Of a DNA stretch of 64,000 bases, positions 42,705 to 52,320 are shown piece by piece. Positions within the stretch are counted from its first letter, which is position 1. Every line of letters begins with the position of its first letter. Both the position numbers and the translations under genes were made by a program. The notes beneath the pieces were generated by a model. The model made no database searches, had not been told where the DNA came from, and saw only the letters and a list, made by a program, of their open reading frames with translations. The DNA is from JAZKIX01 sp040384645 (GTDB lineage Bacteria; Pseudomonadota; Gammaproteobacteria; Burkholderiales; Burkholderiaceae_D), in NCBI GenBank assembly GCA_040384645.1, contig JAZKIX010000010.1:1-64000 (forward strand). Direction: 5' to 3'.

Positions 42705-44618
42705 ATGGCCGTAGCCGAAAAGCAAACCCTGGGGTTTCAAGCTGAAGTAAAGCAATTATTGCAATTGATGATTCATTCTTTGTATTCGAACAAAGAGATT
42801 TTTTTGCGTGAATTGATTTCGAATGCGTCGGACGCTGCCGATAAATTGCGCTACGAGGCAATCAATAATGATGCCCTGTATGGCAACGATCATGAATTGA
42901 AAATCAAGGTCGGTTTCGATAAAGAGGCGCGCACCATCACGATTTCCGACAACGGTGTCGGCATGAGCTGCGACGAGGCGATTTCCCACCTCGGCACCAT
43001 TGCCAAATCGGGCACCAAGGAATTTTTCGGCAAATTGTCTGGCGACCAGCAAAAAGATGCCGCCCTGATCGGACAATTCGGTGTCGGCTTTTATTCAGGC
43101 TTTATCGTAGCCGACAAAATTACCGTGCATACCCGCCGCGCAGGCCTTGACGCCAGCGAAGGCGTCGCGTGGGAATCGGCCGGCGAGGGCGACTACAGCA
43201 TCGAAACCATCGACAAGCCATCGCGTGGTACCGACATCATCTTGCATCTGCGCGAAGGCGAAGACGAATTTTTGTCGGCATGGAAGATCAAATCGACCAT
43301 TCGCAAATATTCCGACCATATCGCATTGCCGATTTTGATGCAGAAAGAAGAATGGGACGAAGAGAAGAAAGAAACTGTTCTCAAGGATGAATTCGAGACC
43401 GTCAACCAAGCCAGTGCCTTGTGGGCGCGTAGCAAGTCTGACATCACGCCAGAACAGTACGACGAATTCTATAAACACGTTTCGCATGATTTCCAGGCAC
43501 CGCTGACGCATACGCATAACCGGGTCGAAGGCCGTAGCGAATATACCCAATTGCTGTACATCCCATCGCACGCACCGTTCGATCTGTGGGATCGCAACAA
43601 ACGCGGCGGTATCAAGCTCTACGTCAAGCGCGTCTTCATCATGGACGATGCAGAGCAATTGATGCCGGTGTACCTACGCTTCGTTAAGGGCGTGATCGAT
43701 TCCAATGATTTGCCTTTGAATGTTTCGCGTGAAATTTTGCAAGAATCACGCGATGTAAAGGTGATCCGCGAAGGCTCTACTAAACGTGTTTTGGGCATGC
43801 TGGAAGAGTTGGCCAATGCCGACGAGCAAGAGCTGAAAGATAAGTACACGACTTTCTGGAAGGAATTCGGTCAAGTCTTGAAAGAAGGCATAGGCGAAGA
43901 TGCGTCCAATAAGGAGCGCGTCGCCAAACTGTTGCGCTTTGCTTCCACCAATGGCGATAGCGATGCGCAAACCGTTTCGTTTGCCGATTATGTTGCACGG
44001 ATGAAAGACGGCCAGGACAAGGTTTATTACGTGACTGGCGACAATTATGCAGCCGCAAAAAACAGCCCGCACTTGGAAATCTTCCGTAAAAAAGGCGTTG
44101 AAGTCTTATTGCTGACCGACCGTGTCGATGAATGGATGTTGTCATTCATTCAGGATTTCGAAGGGAAGGAATTGGTTTCGGTTGCCAAAGGCGGTCTTGA
44201 CTTAGGCAAGTTGGAAGACGAAGCCGAGAAAAAGCAACACGAAGAAACCGAAACCGCTTATCACGATCTGGTTGCCAAGATGAAGGACGTGCTGGCTGAT
44301 AAAGCCAAAGATGTGCGGGTCACCTTTCGCTTGACAGATTCGCCTGCCTGCCTGGTGGCGGATGAAAACGAATTGTCCGGTAACTTGCTCCGCATGTTGA
44401 AGGCTGCCGGCCAAAGTGCGCCCGATTCCAAGCCGATCCTGGAAATCAATCCCGACCATCCATTGGTTGCCCGTCTGAAATACGAAGAGGCCAAGTTCGC
44501 CGATTGGGCGCATATTTTGTTTGATCAGGCGCAGCTGGCCGAAGGCGGTAATTTGGGCGACCCGTCTGTTTTCGTGAAGCGCTTAAACGATATGTTGCTG
44601 GGAATGGTCAGTAAATAA
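42705..44618 (+). CDS. htpG: Chaperone HtpG (Hsp90)
   Basis: A 637-residue ATP-dependent chaperone. The N-terminal GHKL ATPase (about 1-220) has FLRELISNASDAADKLRYE, ITISDNGVGMSCDEAISHLGTIAKSGTKEF and IGQFGVGFYSGFIVADKI; the middle domain has LYVKRVFIMDDAEQLMPVYLRFVKGVIDSNDLPLNVSREILQ; the C-terminal dimerisation domain ends at 637. GAGG precedes the ATG. No CIRCE element or sigma-32 promoter was identified with confidence. A strong terminator follows. Confidence 0.96.
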   Translation: MAVAEKQTLGFQAEVKQLLQLMIHSLYSNKEIFLRELISNASDAADKLRYEAINNDALYGNDHELKIKVGFDKEARTITISDNGVGMSCDEAISHLGTIAKSGTKEFFGKLSGDQQKDAALIGQFGVGFYSGFIVADKITVHTRRAGLDASEGVAWESAGEGDYSIETIDKPSRGTDIILHLREGEDEFLSAWKIKSTIRKYSDHIALPILMQKEEWDEEKKETVLKDEFETVNQASALWARSKSDITPEQYDEFYKHVSHDFQAPLTHTHNRVEGRSEYTQLLYIPSHAPFDLWDRNKRGGIKLYVKRVFIMDDAEQLMPVYLRFVKGVIDSNDLPLNVSREILQESRDVKVIREGSTKRVLGMLEELANADEQELKDKYTTFWKEFGQVLKEGIGEDASNKERVAKLLRFASTNGDSDAQTVSFADYVARMKDGQDKVYYVTGDNYAAAKNSPHLEIFRKKGVEVLLLTDRVDEWMLSFIQDFEGKELVSVAKGGLDLGKLEDEAEKKQHEETETAYHDLVAKMKDVLADKAKDVRVTFRLTDSPACLVADENELSGNLLRMLKAAGQSAPDSKPILEINPDHPLVARLKYEEAKFADWAHILFDQAQLAEGGNLGDPSVFVKRLNDMLLGMVSK

Positions 44619-44648
44619 GATTGAAGCAAGGTTGGCTAGGATGTAAAA

Positions 44649-44691
44649 AGGCGACTGATCTACGTTGTTGTTGACGTAGGTAAGTCGCCTT
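44649..44691 (+). terminator. Terminator after htpG
   Basis: A long two-part stem, AGGCGACT-gat-CTACGT and ACGTAG-gta-AGTCGCCT, with matching internal bulges and an 8-nt loop (tgttgttg), followed by TAGTCATTTTTAT. Starts about 30 nt after the htpG stop. Confidence 0.85.
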
Positions 44692-44699
44692 AGTCATTT

Positions 44700-44771
44700 T
44701 TATACTGGGCAGAGTATTTTTATGGGTCGTTTAATTGCGTGCGGAAGAGGCATGTTTTTAGCCCATACTGG
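44700..44771 (-). repeat. Dispersed 75-bp intergenic repeat, copy 10
   Basis: On the minus strand it reads GCCAGTATGGGCTAAAAAC, a TTCCGCACGCAAT core and AAAAATACTCTGCCCAGTATAAA. The left end has lost the GGGGGTATA form, so this is a diverged copy. It starts directly after the htpG terminator. Confidence 0.6.
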
Positions 44772-45267
44772 CCTAATTTTCCTATTTTCCACGACGCCAT
44801 CGTTGGAAAATGATATTTGTTTTGCTCCGACAAAGTAGTGTCAACCTATGGCGATTATTGCGGTTAAATTTGAGGTTTGCCCCATCCGAAAATATTTTCA
44901 ATTATTTTCTAAAATCCCCTTAAGTTATTCAGAAATCCTCCGTTAAGAATCTTAGACAAGCGGAATTTTAAATTTTAAATTTATTTTGAATTTGCCCTAA
45001 AGTTCCGAAAAGTAGTGCCGCTAATTGATTCAGACGGGCGAAAATCCGTTTAGTTAGCACTTGAAAATTCACTAAACCCCGCGCCAAATATGGCGTGCGT
45101 ATCCATATGCTGGGCGTTTGTAAGATAAATGCCTACAAGCATCGTCTTGTTATTTCCGACGCAAAATACAGAGCACTACCTATTTCCCCGTTTTGATTCA
45201 AAGATCAGAATGTATCTCACTGGCAATACGCATCACTGGCCAGTTTCCAACAGATGGGGAGATGAAT
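44772..45267. other. AT-rich upstream region of flhDC
   Basis: Nearly 500 nt without a convincing gene, clearly richer in A and T than the flanking htpG. It must contain the promoter and regulatory region of flhDC, usually the most regulated promoter of the motility system. I could not fix a -35/-10 pair or a CRP-type site. Confidence 0.45.
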
Positions 45268-45585
45268 ATGACTGCGAACGATATGATGGCCGAAATCCGC
45301 GACGCCAACCTAAGCTACCTGATGCTTGCGCAACAAATGATTCGTTCCGATAAGGCGACCGCCATCTTCCGCTTGGGAATTGGGCAAGAAATAGCAGATT
45401 TAATCGAAGGAATGAATAACGCGCAAATATTGAAGCTTGCTGGGTCAAATATGATGTTGGCGCGTTTCCGTTTCGATGACAGCGCAATCTTGGTAATGCT
45501 CACTAGCCACAATAAAGATCGTACATTGGCGCATTCGCATGCCGCTATCCTGATGGCGGGCCAAGCAGTCGAAGAAATTGCCTGA
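45268..45585 (+). CDS. flhD: Flagellar master regulator FlhD
   Basis: A 105-residue protein that forms the FlhD4C2 complex, activator of class II flagellar genes. The sequence MTANDMMAEIRDANLSYLML through ILKLAGSNMMLARFRFDD is typical of FlhD. The frame is open from 45193, but GGGGAG sits 6 nt before the ATG at 45268, so that start is chosen. flhC follows 18 nt downstream. Confidence 0.93.
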   Translation: MTANDMMAEIRDANLSYLMLAQQMIRSDKATAIFRLGIGQEIADLIEGMNNAQILKLAGSNMMLARFRFDDSAILVMLTSHNKDRTLAHSHAAILMAGQAVEEIA

Positions 45586-45603
45586 TTGAAAAGGTGGAAC
45601 GAA

Positions 45604-46161
45604 ATGACCAAGAAAAGCGTTGTTTCAGAAGCACAGGAAATTCAGCTCGCGATTGAATTGATCAAGCTTGGCGCTCGCTTGCAATTGCTGGAGTCTGAGG
45701 TATCGCTATCGCGCGAGCGACTGCTGAAATTGTACAAAGAGCTTAAAGGGGTTTCTCCACCCAAAGGGATGTTGCCCTTCTCGACCGATTGGTTTGTAAC
45801 TTGGCAACCAAACATCCATTCGTCGTTGTTTATTAATATTTATAAGTATTTATTAGCGCATGCAGGTATTTCCGGTATTGAGGCGGTAATGAAGGCCTAT
45901 AAGCTATATTTGGAGCAGGTATCATCGAATGGAGACGACAGTGTGGTTCTATCCTTAACCCGGGCTTGGACGCTAGTGCGATTCTTCGACGTAAAGATGC
46001 TATCAATGGCTTGCTGTGAAAAATGTGGTGGGAATTTTGTGGTTCATCATTTCGACTTACACAATGGTTATATGTGTGGTTTGTGCAATATGCCATCTCG
46101 AGCAGGAAAGACCAAGAAGGCGAAAGATGCTTTTGTCGGAGGACTAGCACTGGCGATGTAA
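45604..46161 (+). CDS. flhC: Flagellar master regulator FlhC
   Basis: A 185-residue partner of FlhD and the main DNA-contacting subunit. It has the helical N-terminal region (QEIQLAIELIKLGARLQLLESEVSLSRERLLKLYKELKG) and a C-terminal zinc site with two cysteine pairs (CCEKCGG and YMCGLC). AAGGTGG precedes the ATG at 45604, favoured over the upstream in-frame ATG at 45586, which overlaps the flhD stop region. Confidence 0.93.
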   Translation: MTKKSVVSEAQEIQLAIELIKLGARLQLLESEVSLSRERLLKLYKELKGVSPPKGMLPFSTDWFVTWQPNIHSSLFINIYKYLLAHAGISGIEAVMKAYKLYLEQVSSNGDDSVVLSLTRAWTLVRFFDVKMLSMACCEKCGGNFVVHHFDLHNGYMCGLCNMPSRAGKTKKAKDAFVGGLALAM

Positions 46162-46210
46162 GATGGTTGAAATTTTTTGATAGGCCGTAAATGACTGTTG
46201 GACGTAAGTG

Positions 46211-46981
46211 ATGGGGGGTGGGCGCAAATCGGCGCTAAATACACCAGCATTTAAAGCGCTATTGATACAGGCGCTGACTTTGCCCATAGCGCTAGTCCTA
46301 TTTTTCTTTTCAACTACGTACGTAGTTTGGTTGCCCTTTATTTGCGCCGCAGTATTGCAGGGCGTGATCGCTGCTTTGCTGACATATCATTTTAAGTTAG
46401 CGCGCTGGTGGCTATTTATTCAATTTTTCTTTCCCCCCTCACTTTTCCTGATGCACGGATTGCATTTGCCTCCGGTCATTTTTCTATGCCTGTTTGTTGT
46501 TTTTCTTGGACTTTTTTGGACCACTTTTCGGTATCAGGTGCCGTTTTACCCATCGGGATTGCCAGCTTGGGAAGTGGTTTCTACTCGATTGCCTAAGCAC
46601 GGGCCATACCGCTTTATTGACATCGGCAGCGGATTTGGAGGCCTCGTCCTGTATTTGGCACGACGTTATCCTGAAAGTTTTTTTTCTGGTATTGAACTAG
46701 CACCGCTCCCGTGGTTTGTAAGCTGGCTGCGCGCCGCGTATAGACGCGACCAGACTCGCTTTATTAGGGGCGATTATTTTGATTTGGATTTCTCTCAATA
46801 CGAGGTTGTGTTTGCGTATCTTTCACCTGCTGCAATGCCGGCGCTTTGGCAAAAAGCGAAAGCAGAAATGACAACAGGAAGTCTATTGATCAGCTATGAG
46901 TTTTCCATTGTCGGAGCCGCTCCGAACTTTGTCCTAGAAAGCAAGCGGGGAGGTACGAAAATTTACGGGTGGAAATTTTAA
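46211..46981 (+). CDS. Membrane-anchored class I SAM methyltransferase
   Basis: A 256-residue protein with three or four N-terminal membrane segments (about 12-100) followed by a Rossmann-type methyltransferase domain: FIDIGSGFGGLVLYLARRYPE (motif I), FSGIELAPLPWFVSWL, FIRGDYFDLDFSQYEVVFAYLSPAAM (motif IV region). It lies between flhC and motA in the motility block, so it may modify a flagellar or envelope component, but the substrate is unknown. The ATG at 46211 follows a possible GTG at 46208; the true start is uncertain. Confidence 0.78.
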   Translation: MGGGRKSALNTPAFKALLIQALTLPIALVLFFFSTTYVVWLPFICAAVLQGVIAALLTYHFKLARWWLFIQFFFPPSLFLMHGLHLPPVIFLCLFVVFLGLFWTTFRYQVPFYPSGLPAWEVVSTRLPKHGPYRFIDIGSGFGGLVLYLARRYPESFFSGIELAPLPWFVSWLRAAYRRDQTRFIRGDYFDLDFSQYEVVFAYLSPAAMPALWQKAKAEMTTGSLLISYEFSIVGAAPNFVLESKRGGTKIYGWKF

Positions 46982-47169
46982 CGACGGTTATGCATATTTA
47001 CTTGCTCATGACGCCGTCTCAAGTTATTGTAGTCTTAACGTAAGTCAATTGAGTACAAGCAGTTAATTGGTGATTCCAAGCCTTTTTTGTGGAAAATGTC
47101 GCGTGCTAGTTACGATAAAACGATGAAATTCTTTGAGGAATTTTGTCATTATTTTTGGAGTTCACGAGC

Positions 47170-48030
47170 TTGTTAGTCATTATTGGATATGTAATTGTAT
47201 TGGCATCCGTTTTCGGTGGCTTTGCAATTTCAGGCGGACATTTGGCTTCCTTATTTCAGCCAGTCGAACTGCTCATGATCGGAGGCGCCGCGTTCGGTGC
47301 TTTTTTGGTCGGCAATAATGGAAAAGCAATCAAAGCGACCTTAAAATCTTTGCCTACTTTACTCAAGGGATCGCGCTATTCAAAAGCCCTCTATATGGAG
47401 TTGATGTCCTTGTTGTTTGAGGTGCTTAGCAAGGTGCGCAAGGAAGGATTGATGTCGATTGAGGGGGATATTGAAAAGCCGGAGGAAAGTCCTCTTTTTA
47501 GTAAATATCCAGGCGTGCTGTCAGACCACCATATCGTGGAATTCATGACTGACTATCTTCGTTTGATGGTGTCCGGGAATATGGATGCGTTCCAGATTGA
47601 AAATCTAATGGATAACGAAATCGAAACCCACCACCATGAAGGCGCAATTCCTGCTCATTGTATTGCCAAGTTGGGCGATGGGATGCCGGCTTTCGGTATT
47701 GTGGCTGCTGTAATGGGAGTTGTGCACACTATGGCGTCGGTCGGCATCCCCCCCGCTGAGCTGGGAATATTGATCGCAAACGCGCTAGTAGGAACATTCC
47801 TGGGCATCTTATTGGCATATGGGTTTGTGGGTCCATTAGCCAGCTTACTTGAGCAAAAGCTTGAGGAGTCTTCCAAAATGTTCCAATGCGTAAAAGTGAC
47901 GTTGTTAGCTAGTTTAAATGGCTATGCGCCAGCTCTGGCCGTCGAGTTTGGCCGTAAAGTTTTGTACTCAACAGAGCGCCCTTCATTTAGCGAATTGGAA
48001 GACCATATCAAACAAGCTAAATCCAAATAA
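47170..48030 (+). CDS. motA: Flagellar stator protein MotA, TTG start
   Basis: A 286-residue inner-membrane protein that, with MotB, forms the proton channel driving flagellar rotation. Four membrane segments, the cytoplasmic loop with conserved charges, and the late segments GDGMPAFGIVAAVMGVVHTMASV and ANALVGTFLGILLAYGFVGPLA are typical. The protein aligned to E. coli MotA should begin (M)LVIIGYVIVL, which corresponds to the TTG at 47170; GGAG lies 10 nt upstream. An in-frame TTG at 47143, after GAGG, would add nine residues. Confidence 0.92.
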   Translation: MLVIIGYVIVLASVFGGFAISGGHLASLFQPVELLMIGGAAFGAFLVGNNGKAIKATLKSLPTLLKGSRYSKALYMELMSLLFEVLSKVRKEGLMSIEGDIEKPEESPLFSKYPGVLSDHHIVEFMTDYLRLMVSGNMDAFQIENLMDNEIETHHHEGAIPAHCIAKLGDGMPAFGIVAAVMGVVHTMASVGIPPAELGILIANALVGTFLGILLAYGFVGPLASLLEQKLEESSKMFQCVKVTLLASLNGYAPALAVEFGRKVLYSTERPSFSELEDHIKQAKSK

Positions 48031-48050
48031 ATTTATCAGCGAAAATCAAG

Positions 48051-48983
48051 ATGGCTGACGAAGGGCTACGCCCAATCATTGTAAAACGCATTAAGAAATC
48101 TGGCGGCGGTCACCATGGAGGTGCATGGAAGATTGCGTATGCCGATTTTGTTACTGCGATGATGGCTTTTTTTTTACTAATGTGGTTGTTGGGATCGACC
48201 GCCAAGGGTGATTTACAAGGCATTTCAGAATATTTCCAAACGCCTTTAAAGGTCGCGATGGCAGGCGGATCCGGTAGTGGCGATAGCTCGAGTGTAATTC
48301 AAGGTGGTGGGCGCGACTTAGCCAGAAAAGATGGTCAGATTAAAAAGAGCGATGACTCTGCTCAAAAGAAGAAAATGGATTTAAAGGCAGCTCAGGCTGA
48401 ATTGGAACGCGCAGAAGTCGCTCGGCTTAAAATTTTGAAGGCTCGAATTGAAGCAGCCATTGATGCTAATCCATTATTGAAACAATTTAAAAAACAACTC
48501 TTGCTCGATATTACGAGCGAAGGATTGCGTATTCAAATAGTGGACGAGCAGAATAGGCCAATGTTTGCATTAGCCAAAGCGGATCTTCAGCCCTATACAA
48601 AAGAAATTCTTCATGAAATTGGTGGTGCACTTAATGAAGTTCCGAACAAAATCGGCTTATCTGGACATACAGACTCTACGCCTTATGCCAATGGAGAAAA
48701 AGGCTATAGCAATTGGGAGTTATCTGCTGATCGGGCGAATGCGTCCCGTCGGGAGCTAATTGCAGGCGGAATGAACGAGGCGAAAGTTTTACGTGTTGTA
48801 GGTTTGTCGTCGGCTGTATTAATTGATCGGCAGGATCCGTTTAACTCAACCAATCGTCGTATCAGTATTGTAGTGATGAACAAAAGAACCGAAGATTCAA
48901 TTGCCAAAGATGGTGGTGCTTTAGATATCGTAACCGAAGCGGTTCTTATTCCGGATTCAACAGCAGCAGCGAGTAATAAGTAA
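48051..48983 (+). CDS. motB: Flagellar stator protein MotB
   Basis: A 310-residue protein with a cytoplasmic N-terminus (IIVKRIKKSGGGHHGGAWKIAYADF), one membrane helix with the proton-carrying D32 (YADFVTAMMAFFLLMWLLG), a plug/linker region, and a C-terminal OmpA-like peptidoglycan-binding domain (about 180-285: IGLSGHTDSTPYANGEKGYSNWELSADRA). It starts 20 nt after motA. Confidence 0.95.
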   Translation: MADEGLRPIIVKRIKKSGGGHHGGAWKIAYADFVTAMMAFFLLMWLLGSTAKGDLQGISEYFQTPLKVAMAGGSGSGDSSSVIQGGGRDLARKDGQIKKSDDSAQKKKMDLKAAQAELERAEVARLKILKARIEAAIDANPLLKQFKKQLLLDITSEGLRIQIVDEQNRPMFALAKADLQPYTKEILHEIGGALNEVPNKIGLSGHTDSTPYANGEKGYSNWELSADRANASRRELIAGGMNEAKVLRVVGLSSAVLIDRQDPFNSTNRRISIVVMNKRTEDSIAKDGGALDIVTEAVLIPDSTAAASNK

Positions 48984-49036
48984 TTGAAACGATTTTCGCG
49001 TTTGACTTTGATTTGATCTATTAAAGGGCGATTCTA

Positions 49037-49585
49037 ATGGCAAGAAAAAAAATATTAGGCTCCCAGGTAAAGCGACTCTTGTCCGGCGTGTCTGATCATG
49101 GAATTAAGCACTTGGTCGAGGTAGAAGCAGACTTGCTTCAGACCACTCTTTTGCTCGGTGAAGCGATACAGAAACTTGGCTCCAGCTTTATGTCCATTCA
49201 TGCGGCGGTGTGCGCCCAGCAAGATGCAGTTAAGCAGCTTTTAAATGGCGTTGCTCCATCGCCAGAGAGTATTGCTAATTTAAATAATTTGCACGAGGAG
49301 ATCGGTCAGCATGTAAATGCAGCAGTTACTGGCATGCAGTTTCAAGACATGACAAGTCAACTAATAGATCGAACAATGAAGCGTGTCATGGGGCTCAGAG
49401 AATTTCTCGGAACCTTAGGCTCTGGCGGTGCTGGAATGCTTCCTGAAAGTGATAACGAAGAGATAGTTGCTTTATTAAGTAGTATAAATATGGCGCTGGC
49501 TATTCAAAGCTTAGAACTTAAAACTGTTTTGCGAAAGGCAGTAAATCAGAATCATCTTGATAGTGGTGACATAGAACTTTTTTGA
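49037..49585 (+). CDS. CheZ-like CheY-phosphate phosphatase (short)
   Basis: This 182-residue helical protein sits between motB and cheY. The segment GMQFQDMTSQLIDRTMKRV matches the CheZ active-site helix, with D104 and Q108 in the positions of the CheZ Asp/Gln pair that inserts into CheY. The last residues (HLDSGDIELF) resemble the CheZ C-terminal CheY-binding tail, which ends in an acidic LGF-type peptide. It is shorter than E. coli CheZ (214 residues). Family and motifs fit a divergent CheZ; activity is inferred. Confidence 0.65.
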   Translation: MARKKILGSQVKRLLSGVSDHGIKHLVEVEADLLQTTLLLGEAIQKLGSSFMSIHAAVCAQQDAVKQLLNGVAPSPESIANLNNLHEEIGQHVNAAVTGMQFQDMTSQLIDRTMKRVMGLREFLGTLGSGGAGMLPESDNEEIVALLSSINMALAIQSLELKTVLRKAVNQNHLDSGDIELF

Positions 49586-49646
49586 AATTTATGTGCAATA
49601 AAAAGAGCGGGCTTTCAGTCCGGAATTTTGAACAGTAGGAGCAAAG

Positions 49647-50012
49647 ATGGCCAAAACAATACTTGCAGTTGATGACTCGAGCTCATTGCGCCAGATGGTT
49701 GCATTTAGTCTAAAGGCGGCAGGCTACCTAGTGGTAGAGGCAGTCGATGGGCAGGATGGCTTGGAGAAAGCAAAAAATCAGACAGTTGATCTTGTTCTTA
49801 CTGATCAGAATATGCCTCGAATGGATGGACTTTCCTTGATCAAACTGTTGAGAGGTATTGCTAGTTACCAGAAAGTGCCAATCCTGATGCTTACTACTGA
49901 ATCGAGTGATGAGATGAAGGCAAAAGGGCGCGCAGCAGGTGCGAATGGATGGCTGGTTAAGCCATTTGATCCACAAAGGTTGATAGAGGTCGTCAAAAAA
50001 GTCATAGGCTAA
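49647..50012 (+). CDS. cheY: CheY-like response regulator
   Basis: A 121-residue single receiver domain: acidic pair in AVDDSSS, phosphoacceptor D53 (LVLTDQNMPRMDGL), Thr/Lys switch positions in MLTTESS and VKPF. It lies between the CheZ-like gene and cheA, 50 nt before the latter. It is the likely motor-binding or relay CheY of this cluster. Confidence 0.9.
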   Translation: MAKTILAVDDSSSLRQMVAFSLKAAGYLVVEAVDGQDGLEKAKNQTVDLVLTDQNMPRMDGLSLIKLLRGIASYQKVPILMLTTESSDEMKAKGRAAGANGWLVKPFDPQRLIEVVKKVIG

Positions 50013-50062
50013 AGAATTATTGGTTCTGAGAGTGATGCGATGGTAAATGACGGAGTCCAATA

Positions 50063-52301
50063 ATGACGATCGATATGAGCCAGTTCTTTCAAGTATTCTT
50101 TGATGAGGCCGAAGAACTCTTGGCAGAAAAAGAAAGGCTTCTTCTAGCGGTAGATGTTTCGGCACCTGATCCAGAAGATCTCAATGCAATATTTCGAACT
50201 GCTCATTCAATAAAAGGTGGTGCTGCAACGTTCGGTCTTACGGATATGACAGAAGTGACGCATATCCTTGAATCTTTACTCGATAAGATTCGTAAAGGGG
50301 AAATGGCCTTAACGTCAGAGCACGTCGATGCGTTTCTCGCAGCAAAAGATATTTTGAAAATGCAACTGGATGGACATCGACTCGGTAGCGTAGTTGATCA
50401 CGATGCTGTTGCTGATGTGCGAATGATGCTTCAGTCACTTTCCCTCGAGTCCGTTTCAAAAGCACCGGTTGTTGCTCCCATTGCCATTGCTGCACAAAAC
50501 CCCATTCCAAAACCCGTTTTATTTGCGGATCTGCGCCATCGATTTCATATCGAATTGCCTGCTCTTTCAGAGCGTGATATTAACGCGCTAGTGCTTGAGT
50601 TAGGACTGCTTGGCGAGATCACTACGTCACAATTGCCTGATCAGCGCTACTTGCTGGCTATGTCGACGGACGAAAACGTCGATGCAATTATTGCGATATG
50701 TTCTTTTATTTTAAACCCCTCAGATCTTAAGATTTCCGAACTCGCAGTGGTGACGAATTCGCAAAGAGCATTCGCTCAAGCGGAAAAAAACAAAATCGAA
50801 GAAGAACAAGGCTATGGTTTTTTTGAACCAATTGACGCTCCTAATTCGGATGGATTGACAGACGACGAGCGCGGCTATGGGTTTTTCGACCCTATTGAGG
50901 TGTCGCCGACCGATGACTCGACAGATGAAAAGCGAGGGTATGGTTTTTTTCAACCGCTTGAACAAATTCGTGCCGCCGCCGCGAAAGCAAGTGCTGCCGG
51001 GATCCGCTCACCGTCGGTGACGCCTAACACTGATTCGGTCAGCGAAGAAGCGCCTAATTCGCTTGAAGAAAAAAAACCGGTTGTCAAGCGAGACGCCAGC
51101 GCGCAAGAGTCTTCATCGATACGGGTGAGCATCGAGAAGGTTGACCAGTTAATCAATCTTGTTGGTGAATNNNNNNNNNNTTATTACCCAAGCAATGATT
51201 GAGCAACGATCAGATGCACTTGATCCTATGGTGTACGAACGCTTGTTAAACAGCGTGAGTCAACTTACCCGTAACACACGTGACCTGCAAGAAGCCGTGA
51301 TGTCTATCCGGATGATGCCAATGGATTTTGTGTTTTCGCGTTTCCCGCGCATGGTAAGGGATCTGGCTGCGAAGCTGGGTAAAAAAGTCGATTTTATTAC
51401 CCACGGTGCCTCTACCGAGCTCGATAAAGGCTTGATCGAGCGTATTGTCGATCCACTTACGCATTTGGTTCGTAATAGTATCGATCATGGGATCGAGATG
51501 CCGAATGCGCGCTCTGCTGCGGGGAAAAGTGAGGCTGGAAGGCTATTTCTTTCTGCCGGACATCAAGGTGGAAATATTGTTATTGAAGTAAGTGACGATG
51601 GTGGCGGCCTGAATCGGGAAAAAATCCTATCAAAGGCCAAGCAACAAGGTCTTCCCGTATCCGATGCGATGAAAGACGGTGATGTATGGCAATTGATATT
51701 TGCGCCTGGTTTTTCAACGGCGGAAACTGTGACCGATGTATCAGGTCGTGGTGTTGGAATGGATGTTGTCAAACGAAACATCACCGCCATGGGCGGAACC
51801 GTCGATATTAGGTCTGCAAAGGGATTCGGTACAACAATAGCTATTTCACTACCTTTGACGTTAGCGATCCTTGACGGTATGTCGATTAAAGTCGGTGAGG
51901 AAGTCTATATCTTGCCACTGGGGTTTGTGATTGAGTCGCTGCAACCGGCATCAGATGATATTAAAGAAATCAGCGGTAAGGGTCGTGTTGTAAAAGTGCG
52001 AGGCGAGTATCTACCGCTAATTCCTTTATATCAAATGTTTGATATTGAACCGCGTTTTACCGACCCATCCCAAGGCATTGTCGTGATTCTGGAATCTGAC
52101 GGAAGAAAAGCCGGATTATTCGTAGACGATTTGGTGGGGCAGCAACAGGTGGTAGTGAAGAATCTTGAATCGAATTATCGAAAAGTGACTGGTATTTCTG
52201 GTGCAACCATTTTGGGTGATGGTGGGGTTTCTTTGATTCTTGATGTTGCCGCTCTGTTGCGTTCAAGTCGGCAACTCTCCGACGAATCTATTTTCTCTTG
52301 A
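50063..52301 (+). CDS. cheA: Chemotaxis histidine kinase CheA, interrupted by an assembly gap
   Basis: CheA autophosphorylates and passes phosphate to CheY and CheB. The P1 Hpt domain has H48 (FRTAHSIKGGAATFG). The linker contains three copies of a GYGFF-P motif (50810-50957). P3/P4 follow: INLVGE, then the gap, ITQAM, LTHLVRNSIDHGIE, DDGGGLNREKI, GFSTAETVTDVSGRGVGMDVVKRN. The CheW-like P5 domain ends at ESIFS. Ten N at 51171-51180 break the frame between LVGE and ITQAM; normal CheA has LVGELVITQ, so three nucleotides would restore the frame and the gene is very likely intact (about 740 residues). Confidence 0.92.
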
Positions 52302-52320
52302 CAGTTGAAAGGGTTCAATC

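Noticed and set aside
50063..52301. Natural frameshift or split CheA
   Set aside because: The break coincides exactly with ten N, and the expected LVGELVITQ string is restored by a 3-nt fill.
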